DNA of 64,000 nucleotides, taken from contig CAJYLH010000044.1 of NCBI GenBank assembly GCA_913775525.1, forward strand, positions 1 through 64,000. Reading direction: 5' to 3'. The first letter of the stretch is position 1. Every line of letters begins with the position of its first letter. The notes beneath the pieces were generated by a model. It did no database searches, had not been told where the DNA came from, and saw only the letters and a program-made list of their open reading frames with translations. Of the stretch, positions 1-7,660 are shown piece after piece. Source of the DNA: an uncultured Chryseobacterium sp. Lineage in GTDB: Bacteria > Bacteroidota > Bacteroidia > Flavobacteriales > Weeksellaceae. The translations under genes and the position numbers were made by a program.

Positions 1-354
1 AAATTAAAGGTATTATAACTTAAAAGAGTTTATTCTCTCTTTATATAGATGCTATCTTAGTTAAAAAGGATTGGTTGGGCAAATATCAGACACAAGATTT
101 TAGATTTCAGATGCAAGACATCAGACACCAGACATTAGATATCAGATATCAGATATTAAAGGTAAGGTAAATCAAAGAAAATAATTATAATTTATGACCC
201 ATTATCCTTAATCATCATTCATCATTCATCATTGATCAATCATCAATTATCTTCCATTGCTCATTACTCATTACCCATTACCCATCAATCTTCAACGCTA
301 CATCTCTCCCACCCTCTAACACTTTAGCCCTCTACCTCTCCAACCCCCTCCTCT

Positions 355-455
355 ACCCTAGCCCCGATTGCAGCGGGTACCCCGCAGCACGCAACAGGGA
401 AAGCACAGGCGCGAGGAGTATGAGCGGAAAGCGGGAAATGGCTCCTGAGGAAAAG
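355..455. repeat. Flavobacterial intergenic hairpin repeat, copy 1
   Basis: The element opens with CCTAGCCCCGATTGCAGCGG and closes with AGCGGAAAGCGGGAAATGGC. The conserved-looking ends enclose a variable GC-rich centre. From memory, elements with this layout (AGCCCCGAT-AGCGG ... AGCGGA-AGCGGGAAAT-GCTCC) are scattered through Chryseobacterium and Flavobacterium genomes. A related copy lies at 49210-49303. It is much richer in GC than the flanks, which argues for a mobile or RNA-structured repeat rather than a gene remnant. Confidence 0.5.
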
Positions 456-541
456 GGATAGTAAATAAATACAGCACCCTATCCTGATTATCTTTAATCC
501 TGGAGCAAATGATCTGAAGGTATGATTCACAAAAATAAAAA

Positions 542-565
542 TCCATCTTACGATTGTAAGATGGA
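542..565 (-). terminator. Rho-independent terminator after the GG-leader peptide gene
   Basis: A perfect 10-bp stem (TCCATCTTAC / GTAAGATGGA) encloses a 4-nt GATT loop. On the minus strand it is followed by a T-rich tract (the complement of 531-541). It lies 26 nt downstream of the small peptide gene's stop codon. Confidence 0.85.
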
Positions 566-590
566 CCTTTATCATGAGCCACTTTATGAT

Positions 591-779
591 CTAACCAATT
601 GTAGCATTTCCAATCCTAGTTAAGGTTGTTCCTTCCTTACAGTAAATGTCACCCCCTAAATACAATGTTACAGTACTGCTGCACTCATTGCCTACACAAC
701 ACGCATAGACACCACCAGGAACTCTTCCTCCTGTTACTGCTTTTAATTCTTCTCTTGAGATTTTTTTAAGATTTTTCAT
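591..779 (-). CDS. Double-glycine-leader small peptide (bacteriocin-like)
   Basis: This 62-residue peptide has a leader of about 18 residues, MKNLKKISREELKAVTGG. The leader is charged and amphipathic and ends in the Gly-Gly site that C39-peptidase ABC transporters cleave. The remaining 44 residues are Gly/Thr-rich and contain four cysteines: a CC pair, one in NEC and one in IYC. Chryseobacterium genomes carry many small genes with nearly this leader, usually named bacteriocin-like protein. Their function is not settled, and secretion, signalling and antibacterial activity are all possible. No peptidase-transporter or modification enzyme lies in the window. The gene has a good terminator downstream and a -7-like box 26 nt upstream, so it looks like a stand-alone transcript. 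Confidence 0.8.
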   Translation of the reverse strand: MKNLKKISREELKAVTGGRVPGGVYACCVGNECSSTVTLYLGGDIYCKEGTTLTRIGNATIG

Positions 780-804
780 ATAATTTTTTTAATGATTAAC
801 TCTT

Positions 805-812
805 CAAATCTA
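805..812 (-). promoter_or_regulatory. -7 box (TAGATTTG) for the small peptide gene
   Basis: On the minus strand this reads TAGATTTG, a match to the flavobacterial TAnnTTTG -7 consensus, 26 nt upstream of the ATG. I see no TTG at the usual -33 spacing. Confidence 0.4.
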
Positions 813-1028
813 TATATTATTTCACATTAAAATGATTTAATGAAGTTAATCTTTTGTTAATATCTCAAAATAGTGAAATATTATTACAAAAGGCAAAAGT
901 TAGATTTTATAATAATAGCAGGAGAATAACGCCAATCACAGTACTACGGACTCATGATAAAAAAAGAAATCGTGCTGACAGCCTTTATAGTTGAATGAAA
1001 ATTATCTCAGATATATTCATACAATTAA
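813..1028. other. AT-rich intergenic region without a gene
   Basis: This stretch has no start-to-stop frame of useful length on either strand. It separates the small peptide gene from the terminator of the next unit. Confidence 0.5.
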
Positions 1029-1058
1029 AAATCCCGTCTTATTGTTAAAACGGGATTT
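1029..1058 (-). terminator. Rho-independent terminator of the thioesterase-rfbD-secreted protein unit
   Basis: AAATCCCGT pairs with ACGGGATTT, with a few more imperfect pairs inside. On the minus strand the stem is followed by TTTTTAATTG. It sits about 50 nt after the stop of the gene at 1109-1792. Confidence 0.8.
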
Positions 1059-1108
1059 AATCAGCAGGGTGTAAAGCTTATCCTATACGTATAATCAGAT
1101 AAGAATTA

Positions 1109-1792
1109 CTATTCTGTTTTAGCGGCTTGATAAATTACGCTTAAAAATTCTGCAAAAGATTTCTCAAGGCCGATGATATCACCGGACTTCAGGTTTAACC
1201 CGCCTACTCCTGAATTATCTGCTTTTATTTTTGCCGATGATACCTGGAAATACATTTTCTGGTCTCCGGATTTCGGCTGTACTTTTATGGAAGAGCCCAA
1301 AAGCCTTTTGGTAGAGATCGAATAGACCTGATTAGGGACTACCTGAAGTTTCAGATATGACCTCGGTGCAATTGTATAATCCTTATTATTGACAGCTACC
1401 TTCTGATCTTTATCCGATGATGCAAATAAATACAGGTAACCTGTCTGATCTGATAATTTCTCCTTTGAAATATAATAGAGTCCCAGCTTATAATTTGCCG
1501 GATTAAAAGATTCGTTTTTACCATCTACGGTTTCAAAGGGCTTCCATGCAAAGGCATTAGCTCCGATTTCTTTGGCCTTCTTATAAATCATAGAAAAAAT
1601 ACCGGCATCATCACGTGAATATCCCTGAACTTCTATCTCTCCCAGGTATTCAGCGTCTGATGAGCCATTATTTAAACTGTAGAAAAATTTATCTGTATTG
1701 TCATTGGTCCTTTCAACTTTAGTCAGATATACCTTCTGCGCAGAGACTGCTTGTGCCATGCAAAACAGAACTATAAATAAACAATTTCTCAT
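1109..1792 (-). CDS. Secreted protein of unknown function
   Basis: This 227-residue protein has a clear signal peptide (residues 1-18, ending AVSAQ) and then a soluble, beta-rich-looking sequence with no membrane segment. I do not recognise a family. The start overlaps the rfbD stop codon as ATGA, so it is translationally coupled to rfbD and is the last gene of a three-gene unit that ends at the terminator near 1029-1058. The signal peptide suggests a periplasmic or outer-membrane-facing product. Confidence 0.75.
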   Translation of the reverse strand: MRNCLFIVLFCMAQAVSAQKVYLTKVERTNDNTDKFFYSLNNGSSDAEYLGEIEVQGYSRDDAGIFSMIYKKAKEIGANAFAWKPFETVDGKNESFNPANYKLGLYYISKEKLSDQTGYLYLFASSDKDQKVAVNNKDYTIAPRSYLKLQVVPNQVYSISTKRLLGSSIKVQPKSGDQKMYFQVSSAKIKADNSGVGGLNLKSGDIIGLEKSFAEFLSVIYQAAKTE

Positions 1793-2664
1793 GATACAGA
1801 TTTGTTTTCCATTAAAATAGCAATACAGTCTTCAAGGCTATTTTCCCAGTGCTTAGGTTCGAGGGCATAGGTTTCTTCTATTTTATCCAGACACATGGTA
1901 CTTCTTGCAGGTCTTTTTGCAGGGGTAGGATATTGATCAGTTGTCAGGGGGTTTAATTGTATTGAAGAACCCGAAAGCTCAGCGATTTTGCGGGCAAATT
2001 CAAACCAGTTTGTTTCAGGATAATTTGAAAAATGGAAAATGCCATAAGCCTTTCGCGGATTTTCAATGATCATCATAATGGCTTCTGCCAGATCATTGGC
2101 ATTTGTTGGCTGGCCAAACTGATCCGATACGATTCCCAGTTCATCTTTCTGGGTAAAGAGATTCAGCATGGTTTTCACGAAATTCTTATTGAATTCCGAA
2201 TACAGCCAGGAAGTCCGGATAATAATGGTCTGAGGATTATTTTCCATCGCAAGCTCCTCTCCTTCTCTTTTAGACGCACCATAAACACCAGTGGGATTTG
2301 TAAAATCATCTTCTGAGTAACACAGGTTGGTTTCCCCATCAAATACATAATCTGTAGAAACATGAATCAACACTGTTTTATATTCTGCACATGCCTGTGC
2401 GAGAGAAGCCACACCATAAGCGTTGACGGCAAAAGCTTTTTCTGTCTCTTTTTCTGCCAGATCTACCGCGGTGTAAGCAGAAGCATTAATACAGTAATCA
2501 GGCTTATGGTTGTAAAAAAAATCATTGATCTGATCTTCATTGGTGATATCCAATGTCTGGGAATCTGTGAAAATAAATTCATATGTATTCTCAAAGTCGG
2601 ATGCAATTTTGCGCATGCAATTGCCTAACTGGCCGTTCCCCCCTATAACTACTATTTTCTTCAT
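1789..2664 (-). CDS. rfbD: dTDP-4-dehydrorhamnose reductase
   Basis: This 291-residue extended SDR protein would reduce dTDP-4-keto-L-rhamnose to dTDP-L-rhamnose with NAD(P)H, the last step of dTDP-rhamnose synthesis in the cytoplasm. The N-terminal Rossmann loop GGNGQLG is at residues 8-14. An STDYVFDG block and the catalytic YGASK (YxxxK) motif are also typical, and the length is normal. It overlaps the thioesterase upstream and the secreted protein downstream by 4 nt each. The other rhamnose genes (rfbA, B, C) are not in the window, so it works with a distant locus, or with a related sugar. Confidence 0.9.
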   Translation of the reverse strand: MKKIVVIGGNGQLGNCMRKIASDFENTYEFIFTDSQTLDITNEDQINDFFYNHKPDYCINASAYTAVDLAEKETEKAFAVNAYGVASLAQACAEYKTVLIHVSTDYVFDGETNLCYSEDDFTNPTGVYGASKREGEELAMENNPQTIIIRTSWLYSEFNKNFVKTMLNLFTQKDELGIVSDQFGQPTNANDLAEAIMMIIENPRKAYGIFHFSNYPETNWFEFARKIAELSGSSIQLNPLTTDQYPTPAKRPARSTMCLDKIEETYALEPKHWENSLEDCIAILMENKSVS

Positions 2665-3146
2665 GAATTTCTGGCGTTTTGTGATCTTAAAAATTTAACT
2701 CTTGACTGAAAGTCTTTCTGATCTAAATCTACATAGAATTTATGGAATGTCTCCTTAATTTCTTCAGGATGAACTTCAGATTTCCTTGCTTTGACGTTAA
2801 AATAGATCACCGTTACCCACAGAACCGCATGAATGGTTTTTTCATCCAGGCTTTTCATGAGAATTTCCACCTTGGCGGTACGGTCCTGAATTTCTATCGT
2901 TTTGCTGCTGATGACTACCTGCGTATTATACCGTACTTCCTTCAGGTAGGCAATTTCATTTTGTATGGCAATCCAGGTACAACCGGTCTTTTGGGTATAT
3001 TCTTCGTAGGTAAAACCGTAAAATGTCTCCACATGATCTTCCCGGGCGTTGAACATATAGTCCAGGTATTTTACATTATTTAAATGTCCTATCGGATCGC
3101 AATCGCTGAACCTGACTTTTACGGTAGTTGATACTTCTTTTTCCAT
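2661..3146 (-). CDS. Acyl-CoA thioesterase, 4HBT hotdog family
   Basis: This 161-residue single-hotdog protein carries the YbgC/4-hydroxybenzoyl-CoA-thioesterase-type motif RFSDCDPIGHLNNVKYLDY near the N-terminus, with the conserved Asp expected for catalysis. The family hydrolyses acyl-CoA or acyl-ACP thioesters; the substrate here cannot be told. It starts the thioesterase-rfbD-secreted protein unit, just after the terminator of the ompH operon. A TAATTTTG box at 3151-3158 lies only 4 nt before the ATG, so the mRNA could be leaderless or nearly so. A later start is unlikely because the hotdog motif begins within 15 residues. Confidence 0.85.
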   Translation of the reverse strand: MEKEVSTTVKVRFSDCDPIGHLNNVKYLDYMFNAREDHVETFYGFTYEEYTQKTGCTWIAIQNEIAYLKEVRYNTQVVISSKTIEIQDRTAKVEILMKSLDEKTIHAVLWVTVIYFNVKARKSEVHPEEIKETFHKFYVDLDQKDFQSRVKFLRSQNARNS

Positions 3147-3161
3147 GCGGCAAAATTAAAA

Positions 3162-3188
3162 AAACCACCTCTAATAAAGAGGTGGTTT
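3162..3188 (-). terminator. Rho-independent terminator of the bamA-ompH operon
   Basis: A perfect 10-bp stem (AAACCACCTC / GAGGTGGTTT) with a 7-nt loop is followed on the minus strand by a run of T. It lies 29 nt after the stop of the second ompH-like gene. Confidence 0.9.
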
Positions 3189-3216
3189 GCTTTATAATAT
3201 TTGTTAATTTCTGTAA

Positions 3217-3720
3217 TTATTGAATTCCTAATTCTTTTTTTACAGCTGCAGTAGCATCCGGACCGTTTTTGTAAACGAAAGCTGATGAATTTGCATCCAT
3301 GATATAGTCATATCCGCTTGCTTTAGCTACTTTGTTTACGGCGTCGTTAAGCTTTTTTTCAATGGGTTCGTAAGCTGCATCCTGCTTAGCAACAAAATCT
3401 TTCTGAGCCTTGTCATTCATCTGCTGAATTTCTTCACCCAGCTTCTTCATCTCAGCTTCTCTTGCTGCATTCTCATCTGCTGTTTTTTTAGGTGCTTCAG
3501 TCTGGTATTGCTGGAATTTAGTTTGAGCAGCGTCTGCTTTTTTCTTAATTTCTGCCTGCTTGGCATCCAGGAAAGTTTTTAGATCAGCATCTGCTTTTTT
3601 CTTTTCAGGCATTACATTAAGAACACCTATAACGTCTAAAGTAGCAATTTTTTGAGCTTTTGCCATACCTACCGATACAACCATCATTACTGCTGCAAAT
3701 AATACACTTAATTTTTTCAT
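3217..3720 (-). CDS. OmpH/Skp family periplasmic chaperone
   Basis: This 167-residue protein has a signal peptide (residues 1-22, ending AKAQ). The mature part is Lys/Glu/Ala-rich and strongly helical, with a long coiled coil between about residues 40 and 125, as in Skp, whose trimer holds unfolded outer-membrane proteins with helical tentacles. Typical OmpH features are the N-terminal KIATLDVIGVL strand and the C-terminal YDYIMDANSSAFVY strand. It is the last gene of the uppS-bamA-ompH-ompH group and follows a paralogue by 67 nt. Tandem skp-like genes after bamA are normal in Flavobacteriia. Confidence 0.92.
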   Translation of the reverse strand: MKKLSVLFAAVMMVVSVGMAKAQKIATLDVIGVLNVMPEKKKADADLKTFLDAKQAEIKKKADAAQTKFQQYQTEAPKKTADENAAREAEMKKLGEEIQQMNDKAQKDFVAKQDAAYEPIEKKLNDAVNKVAKASGYDYIMDANSSAFVYKNGPDATAAVKKELGIQ

Positions 3721-3787
3721 AATTGGTAAAATAAATAATTTAATTTGTTTTTAGATTTAAAAATGTAGTAAAAGTTAATTCTAACTT

Positions 3788-4336
3788 TTATTTTTTGTTA
3801 TTAGTTTTTTCTTTTTTGTCTGTTCCCTTTAACAGGATATCCAATACCTTATCAGTATAGTCAAACCTTTTCTGGAGGAAAATAACATTTACATTATTGC
3901 TTTTATCTAGGACGATTCCCAAACCATTCTTTTCAGACATAGTTTTGATGGCATTCCAGATCTGGTCCTGAAAAGGCTGTACGAGATTCGTTCTGAGCTT
4001 GGTAATCTCTCCCGTAGCCCCGAAACGTAGACTGGTTGTTGTTTTGATGTTCTTTTCAAGGTCCGCAACTTCCTTTTCTCTCAGCTTAAGCTGGTCTCCT
4101 ACCAACAATACCTTTTCATTTTCAAAGGCAGACCTTTTCTTCTCGTACTCGGACTGTAAACTCTGAAGTTCATTCTGCCAGGTATCAATCTGTGCGTTCA
4201 GCCTTGCTTCCGCTTCTTTGTACTGAGGCATCATGCCTAAGATGTATTCGGTATCCACAACACCAATTTTCTGGGCGCTGCTTAATCCGAAGAGCAAAAG
4301 TAAAGCGAAGGTGAAAAGTATCTTAAGGTTTTTCAT
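3788..4336 (-). CDS. OmpH/Skp family periplasmic chaperone, first copy
   Basis: This 182-residue protein has a signal peptide (MKNLKILFTFALLLLFGLSS, ending SSAQ) and an OmpH strand KIGVVDTEYILGMMPQYKEA, followed by a helical coiled-coil body and a Lys-rich tail. I chose the ATG at 4336 because it gives a normal signal peptide and lies 5 nt after the bamA stop codon. An in-frame upstream start at 4378 would add 14 non-signal residues inside bamA. Its presumed role is to chaperone unfolded outer-membrane proteins towards BamA. Confidence 0.9.
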   Translation of the reverse strand: MKNLKILFTFALLLLFGLSSAQKIGVVDTEYILGMMPQYKEAEARLNAQIDTWQNELQSLQSEYEKKRSAFENEKVLLVGDQLKLREKEVADLEKNIKTTTSLRFGATGEITKLRTNLVQPFQDQIWNAIKTMSEKNGLGIVLDKSNNVNVIFLQKRFDYTDKVLDILLKGTDKKEKTNNKK

Positions 4337-4341
4337 ATCTT

Positions 4342-6879
4342 TTATAATGACTGGTTCATTAAGAAGTGGGTCTTCCATCCTGAAGGTTCTGTTCCAAGAA
4401 CTGTTTTATCAAATCCGTATGCGAAGTCAAACCCGATAAGACCGAAGGCTCCCATATACACTCTTACCCCGACCCCAACTGATCTTTTCAGCTGGAAAGG
4501 ATTGTAGCTTCCCCATGAATTCCATACGTTACCTCCTTCTGCGAAAGTAAGGGCATAAATTTTAGCCGTCTGGTTCAGGGAAATCGGGTATCTTAATTCT
4601 AACGTAAATCGGTTATAAATAGTACCTCCCCCTTTTTGCGTAATATCATCCACGGTACCTCCATAGGTGGAAGCATTTTCGTACCCCCTTAAAGGAATCA
4701 ATTCTCTACCGTCAAATCTTCCTCCGAACAATCCTGTTCCCCCTACATAAAACCTTTCAAACGGCGGAGCTCCCAATTCTTTATTGTAACCGTCCATAAA
4801 GCCCATTTCAGCAGAAGATCTCAATACCAGTTTGCCTACGATTTCATTATAGACATCCGCTTTGAACTTGATCTTGTAAAACTCCATCCACTTATACTTA
4901 TCTGTTGGAGTCATGGTGGCATAATTCTTATTGCTGAATAAGGAATAAGGAGGCGTCAGTTTTGCGGAAAGCTCTATATTAGAACCCATAGTCGGGAATA
5001 TAGGGTCAATTCCGGCAGAATTTCTCGTTAATCCAAGGTTGAGACTTAAGTTATTGGCGTTACCGTAATATTCTGTTGTATTACCGAATTCAAACGGATA
5101 GTTGCTGAAATTATACTTCTGATACTGAAGCCCTGTGTACAGAAAGAAATAATCATCCGGCCACCTGAGCTGCTTGTTTAATCCTACCGATGCAGAAAAG
5201 ATATTAAGCTTCTGTGCATTACCTGCACCATCTGAATATTTTACTCTGGAATTGTTGATGCTTACAGAAAGAGCTGTCGGCTTCGTTCCGAAAACCCAAG
5301 GCTCAGTAAATGATACCCCATAGTTCTGGAAGTACTGTCCTGCCTGTGCCTGGATGGATAAAGTCTGTCCGTCTCCCTGAGGAACAGGTTTAAAATCTTT
5401 AAATTTCAGGAAGTTTTTCAAAGAGAAATTATTAAAGGTCAAGCCTAAAGTTCCGATAAAGCTGTTTCCACCATAACCGGCCTGTAACTGTACCTGCGAG
5501 GATCCTTTTTCTACAAGCTTCCAGTTGATATTTACCGTATTATCCTGCTGATTGGGATCAATTTCCTGTCCTAACTGTTGTGGGTCAAAGAAAGACATCC
5601 CGGCAAGATCGAAATAAGTCCTTTTGATATCGCTTTTTGCAAAGAGATTGCCCGGTTTCGTTCTTAGTGCTCGTAAAATAACGTGGTCATGGGTAGTTGT
5701 GTTCCCTTGCCAAGTCACTTTATTCCAGGTTGCTTTTTCTCCTTCATTGATACGGATTTCAAGATTAACCGCGTCTCCGTTGACAGATTTTTCCACCGGA
5801 GTCACATTGGAAAACAGATAACCGTTATTCATGTACATAGACTTGATGTCGGAATCGTCTTCTTTTCCTCCGTCTTCCCCAACCTTTTTATTGAATCCTA
5901 CCGCATCGTAAATATCGCCTTTTTTATATCCCAGCATTCTCTGAAGATAATCTGTAGGATAAACGGTATTACCGGTAAAGGTGATGTCACCAATGTAATA
6001 TTTCTTACCCTCGTTAAGTTTTACATTGATTTCGTAATTGTTTCTTTTATTTCTCCATACGGAATCAGAGACGATGGTTGCATCCCTGTATCCTAATGAA
6101 TTATAATAGTTGATCAGGTTCTGTTTATCTTCCTGATATTTTTCTTCGATAAATTTAGATGGCTTCAGAATACCCCCGATACCGAATCTCTTTTGCTTGG
6201 TTTCTTTGAACCCTTTCTTTCTGAGTTTTGCATCTGTTACACTGGTATTGCCCTCAAATTCGATATGGTCGATCTTAACTTTTTTACCTTTTTCAACATT
6301 GATCGTCCAGTCTACCAAAGAAGGATCATTGGCATTTACTTTGTCCTGGATGGTAATCTTTGCATCTGCAAATCCCTTTTTAACATATTCCTTCGGAATA
6401 TTCGTCTTAAGGCTTGAAACAAGATTCTGGGTTATCTTAGTTCCGGGCTTAAGATTGTTGTCTTTGGCAAGCTTTTCGTTCTTGGATTTTCCGATGCCTT
6501 TGCCGGTAAATTTCACTTCTCCGAGCTCTTTAAGATCCTGGAGATGAAATCTCAGGACTACAGTTTCTCCTTCAATACTCTGTACGTATACTTCAACTTC
6601 CGAAAAGGACTGTGTATCCCAGAGTTTTTTGATGGCATTACTGATTTTCTGTCCCGGAATATCTACACTTTCACCTTTGGAAAGGCCTGTAAATCTAAGA
6701 ATCTGAGCCGGTGTGTATTTTTTCACCCCATCTACCACGATGTCTTTCAACGTGTATGTGCCTGTCTGGCTGTCTGCGTGTACAGGATTGTTCACCTGTG
6801 TGCTGTCCTGCGGAGTTACCTGTCCATAAAAATGTGCAGAAGCAACAAACATAATGATGGGTAATAGTCTAAACTTCAT
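4342..6879 (-). CDS. bamA: Outer membrane protein assembly factor BamA
   Basis: This 845-residue Omp85-family protein inserts beta-barrel proteins in the outer membrane. It has a signal peptide (residues 1-19), then a series of POTRA domains (about residues 45-440, with repeated blocks such as VKIDHIEFEGNTSV and YYIGDITFTGNTVY), then a 16-strand-type barrel. The barrel contains the lid-loop-like FYVGGTGLFGGRFDGRELIPLRGYE region, in which the conserved RGYE is visible. The C-terminus ends in MNQSL rather than in an aromatic residue, which is slightly unusual for a barrel end. It lies 27 nt downstream of uppS and 5 nt before ompH, so it is in the same operon. Confidence 0.95.
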   Translation of the reverse strand: MKFRLLPIIMFVASAHFYGQVTPQDSTQVNNPVHADSQTGTYTLKDIVVDGVKKYTPAQILRFTGLSKGESVDIPGQKISNAIKKLWDTQSFSEVEVYVQSIEGETVVLRFHLQDLKELGEVKFTGKGIGKSKNEKLAKDNNLKPGTKITQNLVSSLKTNIPKEYVKKGFADAKITIQDKVNANDPSLVDWTINVEKGKKVKIDHIEFEGNTSVTDAKLRKKGFKETKQKRFGIGGILKPSKFIEEKYQEDKQNLINYYNSLGYRDATIVSDSVWRNKRNNYEINVKLNEGKKYYIGDITFTGNTVYPTDYLQRMLGYKKGDIYDAVGFNKKVGEDGGKEDDSDIKSMYMNNGYLFSNVTPVEKSVNGDAVNLEIRINEGEKATWNKVTWQGNTTTHDHVILRALRTKPGNLFAKSDIKRTYFDLAGMSFFDPQQLGQEIDPNQQDNTVNINWKLVEKGSSQVQLQAGYGGNSFIGTLGLTFNNFSLKNFLKFKDFKPVPQGDGQTLSIQAQAGQYFQNYGVSFTEPWVFGTKPTALSVSINNSRVKYSDGAGNAQKLNIFSASVGLNKQLRWPDDYFFLYTGLQYQKYNFSNYPFEFGNTTEYYGNANNLSLNLGLTRNSAGIDPIFPTMGSNIELSAKLTPPYSLFSNKNYATMTPTDKYKWMEFYKIKFKADVYNEIVGKLVLRSSAEMGFMDGYNKELGAPPFERFYVGGTGLFGGRFDGRELIPLRGYENASTYGGTVDDITQKGGGTIYNRFTLELRYPISLNQTAKIYALTFAEGGNVWNSWGSYNPFQLKRSVGVGVRVYMGAFGLIGFDFAYGFDKTVLGTEPSGWKTHFLMNQSL

Positions 6880-6906
6880 TTTATCGTAGTCTTTCTTTTC
6901 TTAATT

Positions 6907-7656
6907 TTACTGAATCTTTATCTGTTCACCGGTCATTCCGTATCGTCTTTCCTTATTCTGATAGTCAACAATACACTGGAAGAAGATATCTTTTGTAAAA
7001 TCCGGCCATAGAACATTTAAAAACTGCAGTTCTGCATAGGCGATCTGCCAAAGAAGGAAGTTGCTTATTCTCACTTCACCACTGGTTCTTATCAATAAGT
7101 CAACTGGGGGGAAATCTTTTGTATAAAGGTAATTTTCGAATAATTTTTCATCAATATTTTCAACATCTACTTTGCCTTCCTTTACATCGGCGCTTATGTT
7201 TTGTACGGCATTCAGTATTTCTTTCTGTGAGCCATAACTTATGGCTAATACCAAATTTCCTTTTGTGTTTTCTTTTGTAAGTTCTGTTACCCGAAGAAGC
7301 TGGTCTTTGACCAAAGGTGGCAATTTATCAAGATCACCAATCACATGCATTCTTAATCCTTTACTGAAAATTTCATCGGCCTCCAGAAGCAATGTTTCGG
7401 TAAGCAGATTCATTAACGTACTTACCTCATTGCTCGGACGGTTCCAGTTTTCAGATGAAAAAGTATACAGCGTAAGATACGGTATATTGATCTCATTACA
7501 TGCATTGATGGCATTCCTTACGGCATCAATGGCATTCTTATGACCAAAAGTCCTTTCTTCACCACGCGATTTTGCCCATCTTCCGTTACCATCCATAATA
7601 ATGGCAACATGTTTCGGTAAATTCTCAGAATCTATTTTATCTTTAATCAACGACAT
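6907..7656 (-). CDS. uppS: Isoprenyl transferase (undecaprenyl diphosphate synthase)
   Basis: This protein of about 249 residues is a cis-prenyltransferase that makes the C55 lipid carrier for peptidoglycan and polysaccharide synthesis. The signature HVAIIMDGNGRWAKSRG holds the catalytic Asp near residue 23. The C-terminal RTSGEVRISNFLLWQ and ELQFLNVLWPDF blocks are also diagnostic. I chose the ATG at 7656, 4 nt after the upstream gene's stop. An in-frame upstream start at 7689 would overlap that gene. The link with bamA is a conserved flavobacterial gene order. Confidence 0.95.
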   Translation of the reverse strand: MSLIKDKIDSENLPKHVAIIMDGNGRWAKSRGEERTFGHKNAIDAVRNAINACNEINIPYLTLYTFSSENWNRPSNEVSTLMNLLTETLLLEADEIFSKGLRMHVIGDLDKLPPLVKDQLLRVTELTKENTKGNLVLAISYGSQKEILNAVQNISADVKEGKVDVENIDEKLFENYLYTKDFPPVDLLIRTSGEVRISNFLLWQIAYAELQFLNVLWPDFTKDIFFQCIVDYQNKERRYGMTGEQIKIQ

Positions 7657-7660
7657 ATCA

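Larger units (their letters stand above)
1..590. other. Gene-free left end with low-complexity repeats and a hairpin repeat
   Basis: No convincing gene lies here. Positions about 85-158 hold degenerate units like ATCAGAT/CAGACAT, and about 198-290 hold units like ATCATTC/CATTACCC. Positions about 355-455 hold a GC-richer element listed separately, and 542-565 is a terminator. Short open frames exist on the minus strand, but they run through the hairpin and repeat sequence and have no protein-like features. Confidence 0.6.

Noticed and set aside
198-290. CRISPR-like look of the ATCATTC/ATTACCC repeats
   Set aside because: Units are short, degenerate and without regular spacers, and no cas gene is near.
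324-575. Minus-strand open frames over the left-end hairpin element and terminator
   Set aside because: They run through a structured repeat and the terminator hairpin, and the translations show no protein-like pattern.
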